Source: Clavibacter californiensis (GTDB lineage: Bacteria > Actinomycetota > Actinomycetes > Actinomycetales > Microbacteriaceae). Taken from it: a stretch of DNA of 64,000 bases. The stretch covers positions 310,001 to 374,000 of the forward strand of contig NZ_CP040792.1 in the NCBI RefSeq assembly GCF_021952865.1, given 5' to 3'. Position 1 is the stretch's first letter; each line of letters begins with the position of its first letter. The notes below the pieces were generated by a model. It was not told where the DNA came from, searched no databases, and worked only from the letters and a program-made list of their open reading frames with translations. Both the position numbers and the translations under genes were made by a program. Below are positions 33,581 to 42,549 of the stretch, one piece after another.

Positions 33581-34465
33581 ATGTTCTTCCACAAGCAGGA
33601 GCTGCAGCACAGCGCCACCCCCGACAAGCCCGACCCCATCTACGCCCGCCACCTCCAGGAGGTGCTCGGCGGCCAGTACGGCGAGATCTCCGTGGCCATG
33701 CAGTACGGCTTCCAGGCCTGGAACTCGAAGCTCCCCGGCAAGTACCGCGACATGCTCTACGGCATCGGCGCGGAGGAGTTCGGCCACGTCGAGATGCTGG
33801 CCATCATGATCGCCAAGCTGCTCGAGACGGCGCCGGTCGAGGCGACCGAGGACGCGATGAAGGACCCCACCCTCGCGGCCGTCATCGGCGGCGGGGACGT
33901 CCAGCACGCCATCGTCGCGGGTGCCGGCGCGCGCCCCGTCGACAGCAACGGCAACCCGTGGCAGGGATCCTTCATCACCGCGAGCGGCAACCTCCTCGCC
34001 GACTTCCACGCCAACGCCAACGCGGAGATGCAGGGCCGCCTCCAGGTCGCCCGGCTGTACCACATGACCGACGACGCGGGCGTGAAGGACCTCCTCTCCT
34101 TCCTGCTCGCGCGGGACACGATGCACCAGAACCAGTGGGTCGCGGCGATCGCCGAGCTCCAGGCAGAGGGCACGGAGGACCTCCCCGTGCCGAGCGACTT
34201 CCCCATCGAGCTCGAGGACCGGGACGTCTCGTACCAGTACCTCAACTTCTCGGACGGCCCGGCGGCAGCCGAGGGGACGTGGGCCTCCGGACCCGCACCC
34301 GACGGCAAGGGCACGTTCACGTACCACGACGGTCCGACCTCCTCGGTGCCGATGCCCGCGCCGCCCCTCGGCAACCCGCTCCTCCACGGCACGATCCCGC
34401 CGAAGGACGGGGGCCTGCTGAAGAAGGCCGCGAGCGCCGTGAAGGACGCCGTCACGCCCGAGTGA
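33581..34465 (+). CDS. Manganese catalase
   Basis: A 294-residue non-haem dimanganese catalase, decomposing hydrogen peroxide. The four-helix-bundle ligands are visible: Glu in LQEVLGGQYGEISVAMQYGFQ (about residue 36), Glu-x2-His in IGAEEFGHVEML (about 66-69), Glu in NANAEMQGRLQVARLY (about 150) and His in ARDTMHQNQW (about 185). The Gly/Pro-rich C-terminus (after about 220) is typical. Strong GAGGAGAG upstream of ATG 33581. Transcribed alone and closed by the hairpin at 34477. Confidence 0.94.
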   Translation: MFFHKQELQHSATPDKPDPIYARHLQEVLGGQYGEISVAMQYGFQAWNSKLPGKYRDMLYGIGAEEFGHVEMLAIMIAKLLETAPVEATEDAMKDPTLAAVIGGGDVQHAIVAGAGARPVDSNGNPWQGSFITASGNLLADFHANANAEMQGRLQVARLYHMTDDAGVKDLLSFLLARDTMHQNQWVAAIAELQAEGTEDLPVPSDFPIELEDRDVSYQYLNFSDGPAAAEGTWASGPAPDGKGTFTYHDGPTSSVPMPAPPLGNPLLHGTIPPKDGGLLKKAASAVKDAVTPE

Positions 34466-34476
34466 TCCGCGACGCG

Positions 34477-34518
34477 CGGCCGGGCGGCCGGCCCTGCTCG
34501 GGGCCGGCCGCCCGGCCG
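34477..34518 (+). terminator. Perfect hairpin after manganese catalase
   Basis: An 18-bp perfect inverted repeat CGGCCGGGCGGCCGGCCC with a TGCTCG loop, 12 bases past the catalase stop. Confidence 0.75.
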
Positions 34519-34580
34519 TGCAGGCAGACCCACGTCCACCGGGACGCGGGACACGACCCGACCCGACCCGACAGGACCGC

Positions 34581-35363
34581 ATGATCCGCACCGGAATCCC
34601 ACCCCATCCCGCCTCGCCCGTGCTCGCGCGCGACGTGGCACCGGGGGTCCACCTGCTCTCCCACGCTCACGTGAACCTGATCCTCATCGACGACGACGAC
34701 GACGGGGTCACCCTCGTCGACACCGCATTCCCGGACACCTGGCCGCACCTGCTCACGGCCCTCCGCGCGATCGGCCGCACGCCCGACGACGTGCGTGCCG
34801 TGGTGCTCACGCACGGGCACTTCGACCACGTCGGATCCGCCGCACGGGCCGCCCGCCAGCTCGGCGTCCCGGTGCACGTGCACCCGGGCGACGCGTACAT
34901 CGCCCGGCACCCGTACTCCCACCGCCGCGAGCGCACGCCGTTCGCGTACCCGCTCCGCCACGGCCGCGCGATCCCCGTGGTCGCCGCCATGGCCGCCGCG
35001 GGCGCGCTGCGCGTCGAGGGCGTCGACGCCGTGGCCGACCTCGCGGCCGGACCGCTCGACGTGCCCGGCCGGCCCGTCGTCATCCCGACCCCGGGCCACA
35101 CCGACGGCCACGTCGCGCTGCACCTGCCGGACCGCGACGCGCTCATCACGGGCGACGCGCTCGTGACGCTGGATCCGTACACGGGTCGCACCGGCTGCCG
35201 CATCGTCGCGGGTGCCGCCACCGCGGACAGCGGGCGAGCCCTCCGGTCGCTCGCCGCGCTGGAGGAGATCGACGCGCGCATCGTGCTGCCCGGGCACGGC
35301 GCGCCCTGGACCAACGGGATCCGCGCCGCCGTCGCCGCGGCCCGCGCCGTGGGCCCGTCGTGA
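34581..35363 (+). CDS. MBL-fold metallohydrolase
   Basis: A 260-residue metallo-beta-lactamase-fold hydrolase. The metal motif is LTHGHFDHVGSA (HxHxDH, about residues 75-85), a second His in TPGHTDGHVAL (about 176), Asp in ITGDALVTLDPYTG (about 193) and the last His in VLPGHGAPW (about 239). Substrate unknown; glyoxalase II-like and lactonase-like members share this pattern. First gene of a tight three-gene operon with a phosphatase and NnrD (overlap GTGA). Confidence 0.88.
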   Translation: MIRTGIPPHPASPVLARDVAPGVHLLSHAHVNLILIDDDDDGVTLVDTAFPDTWPHLLTALRAIGRTPDDVRAVVLTHGHFDHVGSAARAARQLGVPVHVHPGDAYIARHPYSHRRERTPFAYPLRHGRAIPVVAAMAAAGALRVEGVDAVADLAAGPLDVPGRPVVIPTPGHTDGHVALHLPDRDALITGDALVTLDPYTGRTGCRIVAGAATADSGRALRSLAALEEIDARIVLPGHGAPWTNGIRAAVAAARAVGPS

Positions 35364-36097
35364 CCGGCCTCACCGAGCTGTGGCTGGTGCGCCACGGTGA
35401 GAGCACGGCCAACGTCGCCGCGGGCCGGGCCGACCGGGACGGCGCCGAGGTGATCGGGGTGGAGCACCGGGATCCGGACGTGCCGCTCTCCGACGTCGGC
35501 AAGGCCCAGGCGCGCGCGCTCGGTCGCTGGCTCGCGAGCCGGTCCGACGTGCCGACGGTCATGTGGTCGTCCCACTACCTGCGGGCCAGGAGCACGGCGG
35601 CGGTCGCGCTGGCCGAGGCGGGCATCGACGCGGACGTCCGGCCCGACGAACGGCTTCGCGACCGCGAGCTGGGGATCCTCGACCTCCTCACCTCCCGCGG
35701 CGTCGCCGCACGGCACCCCGACGAGGACGACCGTCGCCGCTGGCTCGGCAAGCTGTCGTACCGGCCGCCCGGCGGGGAGTCCTGGGCCGATGTGGCGCTG
35801 CGCGTCCGCTCGTTCCTGCAGGATCCCGAGGTCGCGGCCGCTGACGGCCGCGCCCTGATCACCACGCACGACGCCGTGGTGATGCTCTTCCTGTACGTCG
35901 GCCTCGGGCTCACGGAGGCCGAGCTGCTCGCGTTCCGGGCGCAGCACACCGTGGCGAACGCGTCCGTCACGATCCTCGAGCCGTCCGCCCGACGCGGCCC
36001 GTGGACCCTCCGCGCCTTCTCCGCGACGGAGCACCTCGACGGGCACGGCGCCCCCGTCACCCAGCACGGAGGAGAGCCCGATGACCGACGGCGATGA
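35360..36097 (+). CDS. Histidine phosphatase family protein
   Basis: A 245-residue protein of the histidine phosphatase (phosphoglycerate mutase-like) superfamily. The phosphorylated His is in LVRHGEST (about residues 9-16), the Arg in SSHYLRARSTAAVAL (about 75), and the second His in LITTHDAVVMLFL (about 170), so the catalytic core is complete. GTG start overlaps the upstream stop by 4 bases. Substrate unknown; the operon with NnrD suggests metabolite repair or housekeeping. Confidence 0.88.
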   Translation: MTGLTELWLVRHGESTANVAAGRADRDGAEVIGVEHRDPDVPLSDVGKAQARALGRWLASRSDVPTVMWSSHYLRARSTAAVALAEAGIDADVRPDERLRDRELGILDLLTSRGVAARHPDEDDRRRWLGKLSYRPPGGESWADVALRVRSFLQDPEVAAADGRALITTHDAVVMLFLYVGLGLTEAELLAFRAQHTVANASVTILEPSARRGPWTLRAFSATEHLDGHGAPVTQHGGEPDDRRR

Positions 36098-36992
36098 CGA
36101 CGACGCACGCACCGACGCACGCACCGACGCGCCCGCGGACGTGGTGACGCCGGCCGCGCTGCGCGACTGGGCGCTGCCCGCGGCGACCGGATCGAAGTAC
36201 GGGCGCGGCCAGGTCGTGGTCGTCGGCGGAGCTCTCCGCTCGCCTGGCGCGGCGATGATCTCCGGCCTCGCCGCGCTGCGCGTCGGCGCCGGGCGGCTCA
36301 CGCTCGCGGTGGGTGCATCGGTCGCGACCGAGGTCGCCGTCGCGGTGCCGGAGAGCGGCGTCGTGCCGCTCGAGGAGACGGCCGCCGGTCGGGTGCGCGG
36401 CGCCGGGATCCGCGCCGCTCAGGACGACATCGCCTCCGCCGACGCCGTCCTCCTCGGCCCCGGGCTCGACGACGCGGACGAGGCCGAGCGCATGGTGCGC
36501 CTGCTCGCGATGCTCGTCCCCGACGACGCCGTCGTCGTGCTCGACGCCTTCGCGCTGGGGGTGCTCCCCGCGTGCCGCGAGTGGGCCGCGCACCTCGCCG
36601 GGCGGCTCGTGCTCACGCCGAACTCGTCGGAGGCCGAGCGGCTGCTGGGGCGGGAGGCCGGCGACGACGCCGTGGACGACGCCCGCGAGATCGCCCGGTC
36701 CTACGGCGCGGTCGTCTCCGTGGGTGGGGTGGTCGCCGCCCATGACGGCCGGGCCTGGACGATCGGCGCGGGCGGCAGCGGGCTCGGCACATCCGGATCC
36801 GGCGACGTGCTCGGCGGCGCGGTGGCCGGCCTCTGCGCCCGGGGAGCGGATCCGGCCCATGCGGCGGTCTGGGCGACCCACGCGCACGCCGCGGCCGGGG
36901 ACCGCCTGGCCGTGCAGGTGGGACCGCTCGGCTACCTCGCGAGAGAGCTGCTGCTCGAGCTCCCGCGCGTCCTGGTCGAGCTGGAGGCCTGA
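36081..36992 (+). CDS. nnrD: ADP-dependent NAD(P)H-hydrate dehydratase
   Basis: A 303-residue ribokinase-like enzyme that repairs hydrated NAD(P)H using ADP. Family motifs: GSKYGRGQVVVVGGALRSPGAAMISGLAALRVGAG (about residues 37-71), LTPNSSEAERLLG (about 178-190) and the anion-hole GTSGSGDVLGGAVAGLCARG (about 233-252) with the catalytic Asp. It is the dehydratase domain alone, with no fused epimerase. The N-terminus has a short acidic repeat (DARTDARTDA). Starts 17 bases inside the phosphatase gene, with GGAGG upstream. Confidence 0.93.
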   Translation: MTDGDDDDARTDARTDAPADVVTPAALRDWALPAATGSKYGRGQVVVVGGALRSPGAAMISGLAALRVGAGRLTLAVGASVATEVAVAVPESGVVPLEETAAGRVRGAGIRAAQDDIASADAVLLGPGLDDADEAERMVRLLAMLVPDDAVVVLDAFALGVLPACREWAAHLAGRLVLTPNSSEAERLLGREAGDDAVDDAREIARSYGAVVSVGGVVAAHDGRAWTIGAGGSGLGTSGSGDVLGGAVAGLCARGADPAHAAVWATHAHAAAGDRLAVQVGPLGYLARELLLELPRVLVELEA

Positions 36993-37081
36993 GTCGTCCT
37001 CCCGAGCTGGTCCCGTCGCGCGTCCCCTGAGGATCCCCACCGGGCCCGGTCGTCGCGCGCCGACGGTCGTAGGGTCGGAAC

Positions 37082-37285
37082 ATGACTGATTCGACGTACA
37101 CCGCACAGCTGGTCGGCCCCGATGGCACGGAGGAGACCGAGGTCGAGTTCCTCAACGGCGAGCCCGTGAGGAGCTTCGTCCGCGCCACCTCGCTCAGCGA
37201 GGAGGAGGTCGTGTGGGAGCTCGACGCCGAGGCGGACGGCTACGTCTACCGTCCCGCCGGCATCCCGGGCGCCGACTACTCCTGA
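37082..37285 (+). CDS. Small acidic hypothetical protein
   Basis: A 67-residue strongly acidic soluble protein (TEETEVEFLNGEP, LSEEEVVWELDAEADGYVYRPAG) with no recognised domain and no membrane segment. It stands alone between nnrD and a small minus-strand membrane protein gene. Confidence 0.6.
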   Translation: MTDSTYTAQLVGPDGTEETEVEFLNGEPVRSFVRATSLSEEEVVWELDAEADGYVYRPAGIPGADYS

Positions 37286-37307
37286 TCCGCGGGGCCGTCG
37301 CGCTCCG

Positions 37308-37526
37308 CTAGCTCCAGACGATCGGCAGGCAGCAGAGGACGCTGACCGCGAGCGCGCCGAGCGACGCGAGCGTCCAGGGGCGGACGGGCTGGGCGAATAG
37401 CCCGACCCTCCCGGTGCCGTGGACGCGGATCCCCTTCACGGCGCCGATCACCTGGAGCACGATCCCCAGGGCCAGGGCCGCGAGGGCCACGTACAGGAGC
37501 GCGGTGGTCGTGCCGTCGGAGATCAC
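37308..37526 (-). CDS. Small membrane protein, hypothetical
   Basis: A 72-residue protein with two hydrophobic helices (about residues 10-28 and 50-70) separated by a basic loop KGIRVHGTGRVG. Convergent with the small acidic gene. No family recognised. Confidence 0.55.
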   Translation of the reverse strand: MISDGTTTALLYVALAALALGIVLQVIGAVKGIRVHGTGRVGLFAQPVRPWTLASLGALAVSVLCCLPIVWS

Positions 37527-37633
37527 GCATCGACGCTACCGGCGCGGAGCGTCGGCGGCTGACCCCCGTCCGGCCGGGCCGATCCGCACCCCCGCCGTAG
37601 GATCGAGGTCCCGCACGACGTGAGGAATCCCGC

Positions 37634-38356
37634 ATGAGCACCAGCCCGTCCACGCCCGCGACCGACACGGCCGCGATCGCCCGCATCATCGACCACACGC
37701 TCCTGAAGCCCGAGGCCACGCGCGACGAGGTCGCCGCGCTCGTCGCCGAGGCCGTCGAGCTCGGCACCTACTCCGTGTGCGTCTCGCCCTCGATGCTCCC
37801 GCTCTATCTGCCCGCGGGATCCGACCTCAAGGTCGCGGTGGTCTGCGGCTTCCCGAGCGGCAAGCACCACAGCGAGGTCAAGGCCGCCGAGGCCGCGCTC
37901 TCCATCCGCCAGGGCGCCGACGAGGTCGACATGGTGATCGACGTGGGCGCCGCCCGCGAGGGCCGCTTCGCCGACGTCGAGGCCGACATCCGCGCCGTGC
38001 GCGAGGCAGTGCCCGCGCCCGCCGTGCTCAAGGTGATCATCGAGTCGGCCGCGCTCGACGACGACCAGATCGTCGCCGTCTGTCAGGCGGCCGTCGCCGC
38101 CGGGGCCGACTTCGTCAAGACCTCCACGGGCTTCCACCCCACCGGCGGCGCGACCGTCCACGCGGTCGAGCTGATGAGCCGCACGGTCGACGGCAAGGCG
38201 GGCGTCAAGGCGTCCGGCGGGATCCGCACCTACGAGACCGCAGTGCAGATGATCGAGGCGGGGGCCACGCGCCTCGGCGTCTCGGGCAGCGCGGTCGTGC
38301 TGGCGGGTCCGGTGCAGACGCCCGAGAACGGCGCGCTCGGATCGAGCGGCTACTGA
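37634..38356 (+). CDS. deoC: Deoxyribose-phosphate aldolase
   Basis: A 240-residue class I aldolase cleaving 2-deoxyribose-5-phosphate to glyceraldehyde-3-phosphate and acetaldehyde in deoxynucleoside catabolism. [11 protein letters not shown] (about residues 19-29) is the N-terminal signature; the Schiff-base Lys is in FVKTSTGF (about 159-166) and the second Lys in VKASGGIRT (about 193-201). Its stop shares one base with the aminopeptidase start (TGATG), so the two are translationally linked. Confidence 0.95.
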   Translation: MSTSPSTPATDTAAIARIIDHTLLKPEATRDEVAALVAEAVELGTYSVCVSPSMLPLYLPAGSDLKVAVVCGFPSGKHHSEVKAAEAALSIRQGADEVDMVIDVGAAREGRFADVEADIRAVREAVPAPAVLKVIIESAALDDDQIVAVCQAAVAAGADFVKTSTGFHPTGGATVHAVELMSRTVDGKAGVKASGGIRTYETAVQMIEAGATRLGVSGSAVVLAGPVQTPENGALGSSGY

Positions 38357-39651
38357 TGCCGATCGACCGCCGCGCGCACCTCGCGGACCTCGGCCGCTTC
38401 ATCCAGGCCTCCCCCTCCTCCTTCCACGCGGCCGAGGAGGGTGCCCGCCGCCTCGAGGCCGCCGGCTTCGCCCGCCTCGACGAGCGCGATGCCTGGCGCA
38501 CCGGCGCCGGGCGACGGTTCATCGTCCGCGACGGCGCGCTGCTCGCGTGGATCCAGCCGGCCGGCGCGCACGCCACCACGCCCTTCCGCGTGCTCGGCGC
38601 CCACACCGACTCCCCCGGCTTCACGCTGAAGCCGAAGCCGACCATCGGATCCGACGGCTGGCTGCAGGCCGGCGTCGAGGTCTACGGCGGCCCGCTCCTC
38701 AACTCCTGGCTCGACCGCGACCTCGAGCTCGCCGGGCGCCTCGTGATGCGCGACGGATCCCGACACCTCGTCCGCACCGGCCCGCTCCTACGCTTCCCGC
38801 AGCTCGCCGTGCACCTCGACCGCGGCGTCAACACCGACGGCCTGCGACTGGATCCGCAGCGCCACATGTCCCCGATCCTCGGCACGGGCTCCCCCGCCGA
38901 CGCCGACGTGCTCGGCCACTTGGCCGGCCTCGCGGGCGTGGCCGCCGACGACGTGCTCGGCTACGACGTGGGCGTCGCGGACACGCAGGCGCCCGGATCC
39001 CTCGGCCTCGACGGCGAGCTCTTCGCCGCCGGCCGCATGGACAACCTCAGCTCCGTGCACGCGGGCCTCGCCGCCCTGCTCGACCTCGCGGCCGCCGCGG
39101 ACGAGGACCCGGACGCGCCCGTCGCGGTGCTCGCCGCCTTCGACCACGAGGAGGTCGGATCCGCGACGCCCTCGGGCGCCGCCGGCCCCATCCTCGAGGA
39201 CGTGCTCGGCCGCGTCTCCGCCGGCCTCGGCGCCTCCTCGGAGGACCGCCGGCGGGCGTTCGCCTCCTCCTGGTGCCTCTCCGCCGACGCCGGCCACGCC
39301 GTGCACCCCAACTACCCCGACCGCCACGACCCGGCGAACCGGCCGGTTCCGAACGGCGGCCCGCTGCTGAAGATCAACGCGAACCAGCGCTACGCGACGG
39401 ACGGCGTCGGTGCCCGCGAGTGGGCGCTGGCCTGCGAGCGCGCCGGCGTGCCGTACCAGGAGTTCGTGTCCAGCAACGCGGTGCCGTGCGGCTCGACCAT
39501 CGGCCCGATCACGGCCACGCGCCTCGGGATCCGCACGGTCGACGTCGGGATCCCGCTGCTCTCGATGCACTCGGCCCGCGAGCTGTGCGGCGCCGACGAC
39601 CCGGGGCACCTCGCCGCCGCGGCCGCGGCGTTCCTCCGCCCGGTCGGCTGA
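38356..39651 (+). CDS. M18 family aminopeptidase
   Basis: A 431-residue dizinc aminopeptidase of the M18 (aspartyl aminopeptidase) family. Metal ligands: His in GAHTDSPGFTLKPKP (about residue 83), Asp in GRMDNLSS (about 228), the catalytic Glu pair in DHEEVGSATPSGA (about 260-272), Asp in LSADAGHAVHPNY (about 312), and His in LLSMHSARE (about 402). Full length. It releases N-terminal residues from peptides in the cytosol and may feed amino-acid recycling. Ends before the hairpin at 39695. Confidence 0.93.
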   Translation: MPIDRRAHLADLGRFIQASPSSFHAAEEGARRLEAAGFARLDERDAWRTGAGRRFIVRDGALLAWIQPAGAHATTPFRVLGAHTDSPGFTLKPKPTIGSDGWLQAGVEVYGGPLLNSWLDRDLELAGRLVMRDGSRHLVRTGPLLRFPQLAVHLDRGVNTDGLRLDPQRHMSPILGTGSPADADVLGHLAGLAGVAADDVLGYDVGVADTQAPGSLGLDGELFAAGRMDNLSSVHAGLAALLDLAAAADEDPDAPVAVLAAFDHEEVGSATPSGAAGPILEDVLGRVSAGLGASSEDRRRAFASSWCLSADAGHAVHPNYPDRHDPANRPVPNGGPLLKINANQRYATDGVGAREWALACERAGVPYQEFVSSNAVPCGSTIGPITATRLGIRTVDVGIPLLSMHSARELCGADDPGHLAAAAAAFLRPVG

Positions 39652-39694
39652 CGCCGGACCGGGCGACGCACCCGAGCGACGCACCGCAGCGCAC

Positions 39695-39743
39695 TGCACG
39701 ACCGAGGGCCCGACGCGATCCGCGCCGGGCCCTCGGTCGTGCA
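39695..39743. terminator. Perfect hairpin between convergent genes
   Basis: An 18-bp inverted repeat TGCACGACCGAGGGCCCG and complement, loop of 13 bases that can itself pair, between the aminopeptidase and DUF305 genes. Core GGGCCCGaCGCGATcCGCGcCGGGCCC resembles those at 6806 and 11316. Confidence 0.75.
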
Positions 39744-39750
39744 CCGGGGA

Positions 39751-40464
39751 TCAGTCCCCGTACGGCTCCAGCAGCGCGCGCATCTTGGTGAGCTGGTCGC
39801 CCTGCGCCGCCGCCATCGCGCCCGCCAGCTCGAGCGCCTCGGTCGACGTGCCGAGCTGCGCCTCCCCGTCGGCCAGCTCTATCGCGGCCTGGTGCCGGGC
39901 GATCATCCCCTGCAGGAACAGCCGGCCGGCGTCCGTGCCGCTCGACGCCTTGAGCACCTGCAGCTCGGAATCGAACGCGGCGTCGCTCATCGCCTCGATG
40001 TCAGCCTCGGACGCGCCGCCGTCCGCCGAGCCGTCGGCGCTGCCGTCCTCGGATCCGCTGCTGGCCGACACCCCGCCGGCCTCGTCGCGGTCCTCGGTGC
40101 CGGTCGCGCCGGATCCGCCCTCCTCGCCCGACCACGCCTCGGCGAGCTGCGCGAGCGTCCTGGCCTGCGGGCCCTGCTCGTCGCGGATCTGCGCGGCCAG
40201 CTCCTGCGCACCCGGCGGCAGGTCGCGCACCTGCAGCGCGGCCACGGCGAGCTCGACGGATCCGGCGGCGTGGTCGCCCATCTCCTCGGCGAAGGAGAGG
40301 TCGGCGCGGTTCCAGCCCTGCGACTCCGTCTCGGACGGGGCCGCCGCGTCGGCGCTGGGGCTGGCTGCGTCCTCGGGCGTGCGCGGCGGCGTGGAGCAGC
40401 CGGCGAGCGCGGCGGCGATGACGAGGGCGGTCGTGGCGGCGGCGATGCGCTTGCGGTATCCCAT
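39751..40464 (-). CDS. DUF305 lipoprotein
   Basis: A 237-residue lipoprotein: signal peptide with lipobox LAGCS (Cys about residue 22), an Ala/Ser-rich spacer, then two ferritin-like DUF305 helical parts. The first has NRADLSFAEEMGDHAAGSVELA and the second has FLQGMIARHQAAIELADGEAQ, with the His/Met residues (MxxHH-like, here MGDH and MIARH) found in this family, which may bind metal or act in copper handling. A long Gly/Ser/Asp-rich insertion (about 115-150) separates the halves. Located outside the membrane. Confidence 0.85.
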   Translation of the reverse strand: MGYRKRIAAATTALVIAAALAGCSTPPRTPEDAASPSADAAAPSETESQGWNRADLSFAEEMGDHAAGSVELAVAALQVRDLPPGAQELAAQIRDEQGPQARTLAQLAEAWSGEEGGSGATGTEDRDEAGGVSASSGSEDGSADGSADGGASEADIEAMSDAAFDSELQVLKASSGTDAGRLFLQGMIARHQAAIELADGEAQLGTSTEALELAGAMAAAQGDQLTKMRALLEPYGD

Positions 40465-40519
40465 GCGTCGATCCTCCTCCACGGCGCGGCGCGCGGGGGC
40501 CCGACGATAGGTTCTCCCC

Positions 40520-41170
40520 ATGCCCGAGATCGTCGACCTGCCGCATCCCGGAGCCACCCTCGAGTTCGGCGAACCCGGCAGCCCCGTGGTCGTGCTCGTC
40601 CACGACGACCACGGCCGCCTCCCCTGGCTCGACCAGTACGCGCTCGCGCTCGCCCGCGCGGGCTTCCACGTGCTCGTCCCCGACCTCTACGACGGCCGCG
40701 CCACCCTCGACGACGGCCTCGCCGCGGGCCTCGCCGCCGAGCTCGACGTCGGGTTCGCCCTCGGCACGATCCGCGACGGCATCGACTCAGCACGCGCCCG
40801 CGGATCCCGGCGCGTCGGCCTCGTCGGCTTCGCCCCCGGCGGCTGGCTCGCGCTCCTCGAGGCGCAGGACGGCGGCGCCGACGCGGTCGTCGCCTACTGC
40901 GCGAGCCTCGGCCCCCAGGAGCACGGCGTCATCCCGTGCGCGGTGCTCCTCCACCTCGCCGAGCACGACGAGTGGATCGACGACCAGCGGCCCGAGGAGT
41001 TCATCGGTCGGCTCCGCGAGCACGGCACGCCCATCGCATCGCACACCTACCCCGGCACGACCCCTGCGTTCCCCAACGCGAGCCTTCGCGACCGCATGGA
41101 TCCCGACGCCGCGGCCCTCGCGTACCGCCGTACGGAGACGTTCCTCCTCGAGCATCTCGGAGACCAGTGA
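40520..41170 (+). CDS. Dienelactone-hydrolase-like protein lacking catalytic residues
   Basis: A 216-residue alpha/beta-hydrolase of the dienelactone hydrolase family by length and order: VVVLVHDDHGRLPWLDQYALALARAGFHVLVPDLYDG (about 23-59), the nucleophile-elbow strand RVGLVGFAPGGWLALL (about 97-112) and LAEHDEWID. At the elbow G-x-C/S-x-G-G the nucleophile is Ala (GFAPGG), and where the family has HAF before the last helix this protein has PAF (TPAFPN). Two of three triad residues are thus missing. It may be a non-catalytic member, for binding, or a mutated copy. Confidence 0.8.
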   Translation: MPEIVDLPHPGATLEFGEPGSPVVVLVHDDHGRLPWLDQYALALARAGFHVLVPDLYDGRATLDDGLAAGLAAELDVGFALGTIRDGIDSARARGSRRVGLVGFAPGGWLALLEAQDGGADAVVAYCASLGPQEHGVIPCAVLLHLAEHDEWIDDQRPEEFIGRLREHGTPIASHTYPGTTPAFPNASLRDRMDPDAAALAYRRTETFLLEHLGDQ

Positions 41171-41224
41171 CCGATCTGCGCGGCATGGGCACCAATCCGC
41201 TCGATTAGGCGGTACGAATGTAAG

Positions 41225-41246
41225 GAGCCTGGGAGATCCCCGGCTC
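41225..41246 (+). terminator. Weak hairpin after DLH-like gene
   Basis: GAGCC-t-GGG-agat-CCC-c-GGCTC, followed by TTCCC. It could also be in the leader of the next gene. Confidence 0.35.
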
Positions 41247-41270
41247 TTCCCTACCAGTGGAGGCACCATC

Positions 41271-41690
41271 ATGAGCTCGTCCCCGAACCGCCTGCTCGGC
41301 ACCGTCTTCGGCGCCGTCTACGTCCTCGTCGGCCTTCTCGGCTTCCTGTTCCCGCCGCAGAGCGGGGGCTTCTTCTCCTCCGACGGCGGCCTGCTGCTCG
41401 GGATCTTCATGGTGAACCCGTTCCACAACGTGGCCCACCTCCTCATCGGCGCGGCCCTCCTCATCGGCGGCCTCTCCAGCGTCGCGTCGGCCAAGGCCGT
41501 GAACTCCACCATCGGATTCGCGTACCTCGCGCTCGGCATCGTCGGCTTCTTCCTCGTGAACACCGACTTCAACATCCTCGCGCTCAACACCGCGGACCAC
41601 TTCCTGCACCTCGGCAGCGCCGTCGTGCTGCTGATCGTGGGCCTCGGCGCCGAGAAGGGCGTCCGCAACCGCGCCGCCCGCGCCGCCTAG
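41271..41690 (+). CDS. DUF4383 membrane protein
   Basis: A 139-residue protein with four hydrophobic helices: about residues 8-27, 41-66 (FMVNPFHNVAHLLIGAALLIGG), 79-96 and 108-126 (NTADHFLHLGSAVVLLIVG). The NPFHNVAHLLIG and DHFLHLG His-rich segments are typical of DUF4383 proteins. Function unknown. GTGGAGG ribosome binding site nine bases before the ATG. Confidence 0.82.
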   Translation: MSSSPNRLLGTVFGAVYVLVGLLGFLFPPQSGGFFSSDGGLLLGIFMVNPFHNVAHLLIGAALLIGGLSSVASAKAVNSTIGFAYLALGIVGFFLVNTDFNILALNTADHFLHLGSAVVLLIVGLGAEKGVRNRAARAA

Positions 41691-41819
41691 GCAGCGCACC
41701 CGCCGCGCCGCTGCACCGGGCGCGTCACGCAACGCATCACCGGCACCACCCGCACCATCGCACGACAGCACGCAGCACCGCACCACCCGCGGCGCCCGGG
41801 ACGACGAAGGGACCAGCAC

Positions 41820-42518
41820 GTGTCACTGCTCATCCGCCACTGGCTGGCCCTCGCCGCCCTGGGCGCCGCGCTCATCCACCTGGCCGTCGGGGCGGGATCA
41901 CCGCCCGCGGCCATGGTGGCCCTCCTCCTCATCGGCGTCGCCGAGGGCGCGTGGGCCATCGCGGTCCTCCGCTCCGACCGCCTGCCGGTCCCGGGTTGGG
42001 CCGCCCTGGGCGCGCTCGTCCCGGTCGCCGGCTGGGCGCTCCTCGTCACCGCCGCGGTCGTCATGTCCGCCCCCGGCATCACGAGCGACCTGCCCGCGAT
42101 CCCCATGCTCGCCGCGACCCTGCTCGACCTCGTGGTCGCCGCGGTCGTCGGCCGCCACCTCCGCTCCCGCGCCGAGTCCGAGGCCCAGGACGCGTACACG
42201 GCCGTCGAGGCGACGTTCCCGGCCGACGTCGAGCTCGTCGGATCCGGCGCCCCGTTCCCGTCCGCCGCCGCGTCGCCCGCCGGCGTGGCCACCGCGCTGC
42301 CGGCAGCGGCCAGCGCCGGGGCCGCCTCCCCCGCCGGTCCCGAGCCCGAGCGCACCGGCGGCCGCTACCTGGTGGGCGTGCTCATCGGCGCCTTCGTCGT
42401 CGCCGGCCTCGTCACCCCGGCCCTCTCGCTCACGCGCGCCGGCGAGTTCGCCGTCCCGCACGGCCAGCACAGCTCCATCGACCTCGACGGCATCCAGAGC
42501 GAGCACTCCGGCCACTGA
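41820..42518 (+). CDS. Hypothetical membrane protein
   Basis: A 232-residue protein with five hydrophobic helices (four in residues 5-115, one at about 178-200), an Ala/Pro-rich cytosolic loop between them and a polar His-containing C-terminus (PHGQHSSIDLDGIQSEHSGH). GTG start at 41820. No known family, though the arrangement resembles small actinobacterial metal-related membrane proteins; that is a weak guess. Confidence 0.65.
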   Translation: MSLLIRHWLALAALGAALIHLAVGAGSPPAAMVALLLIGVAEGAWAIAVLRSDRLPVPGWAALGALVPVAGWALLVTAAVVMSAPGITSDLPAIPMLAATLLDLVVAAVVGRHLRSRAESEAQDAYTAVEATFPADVELVGSGAPFPSAAASPAGVATALPAAASAGAASPAGPEPERTGGRYLVGVLIGAFVVAGLVTPALSLTRAGEFAVPHGQHSSIDLDGIQSEHSGH

Positions 42519-42549
42519 GCCGGCGCGCTCCAGCCGTCGGACGCCCGGG

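Noticed and set aside
36090-36140. Short repeat coding DARTDARTDA at the NnrD N-terminus
   Set aside because: Only a two-unit, in-frame low-complexity repeat in a variable N-terminus.
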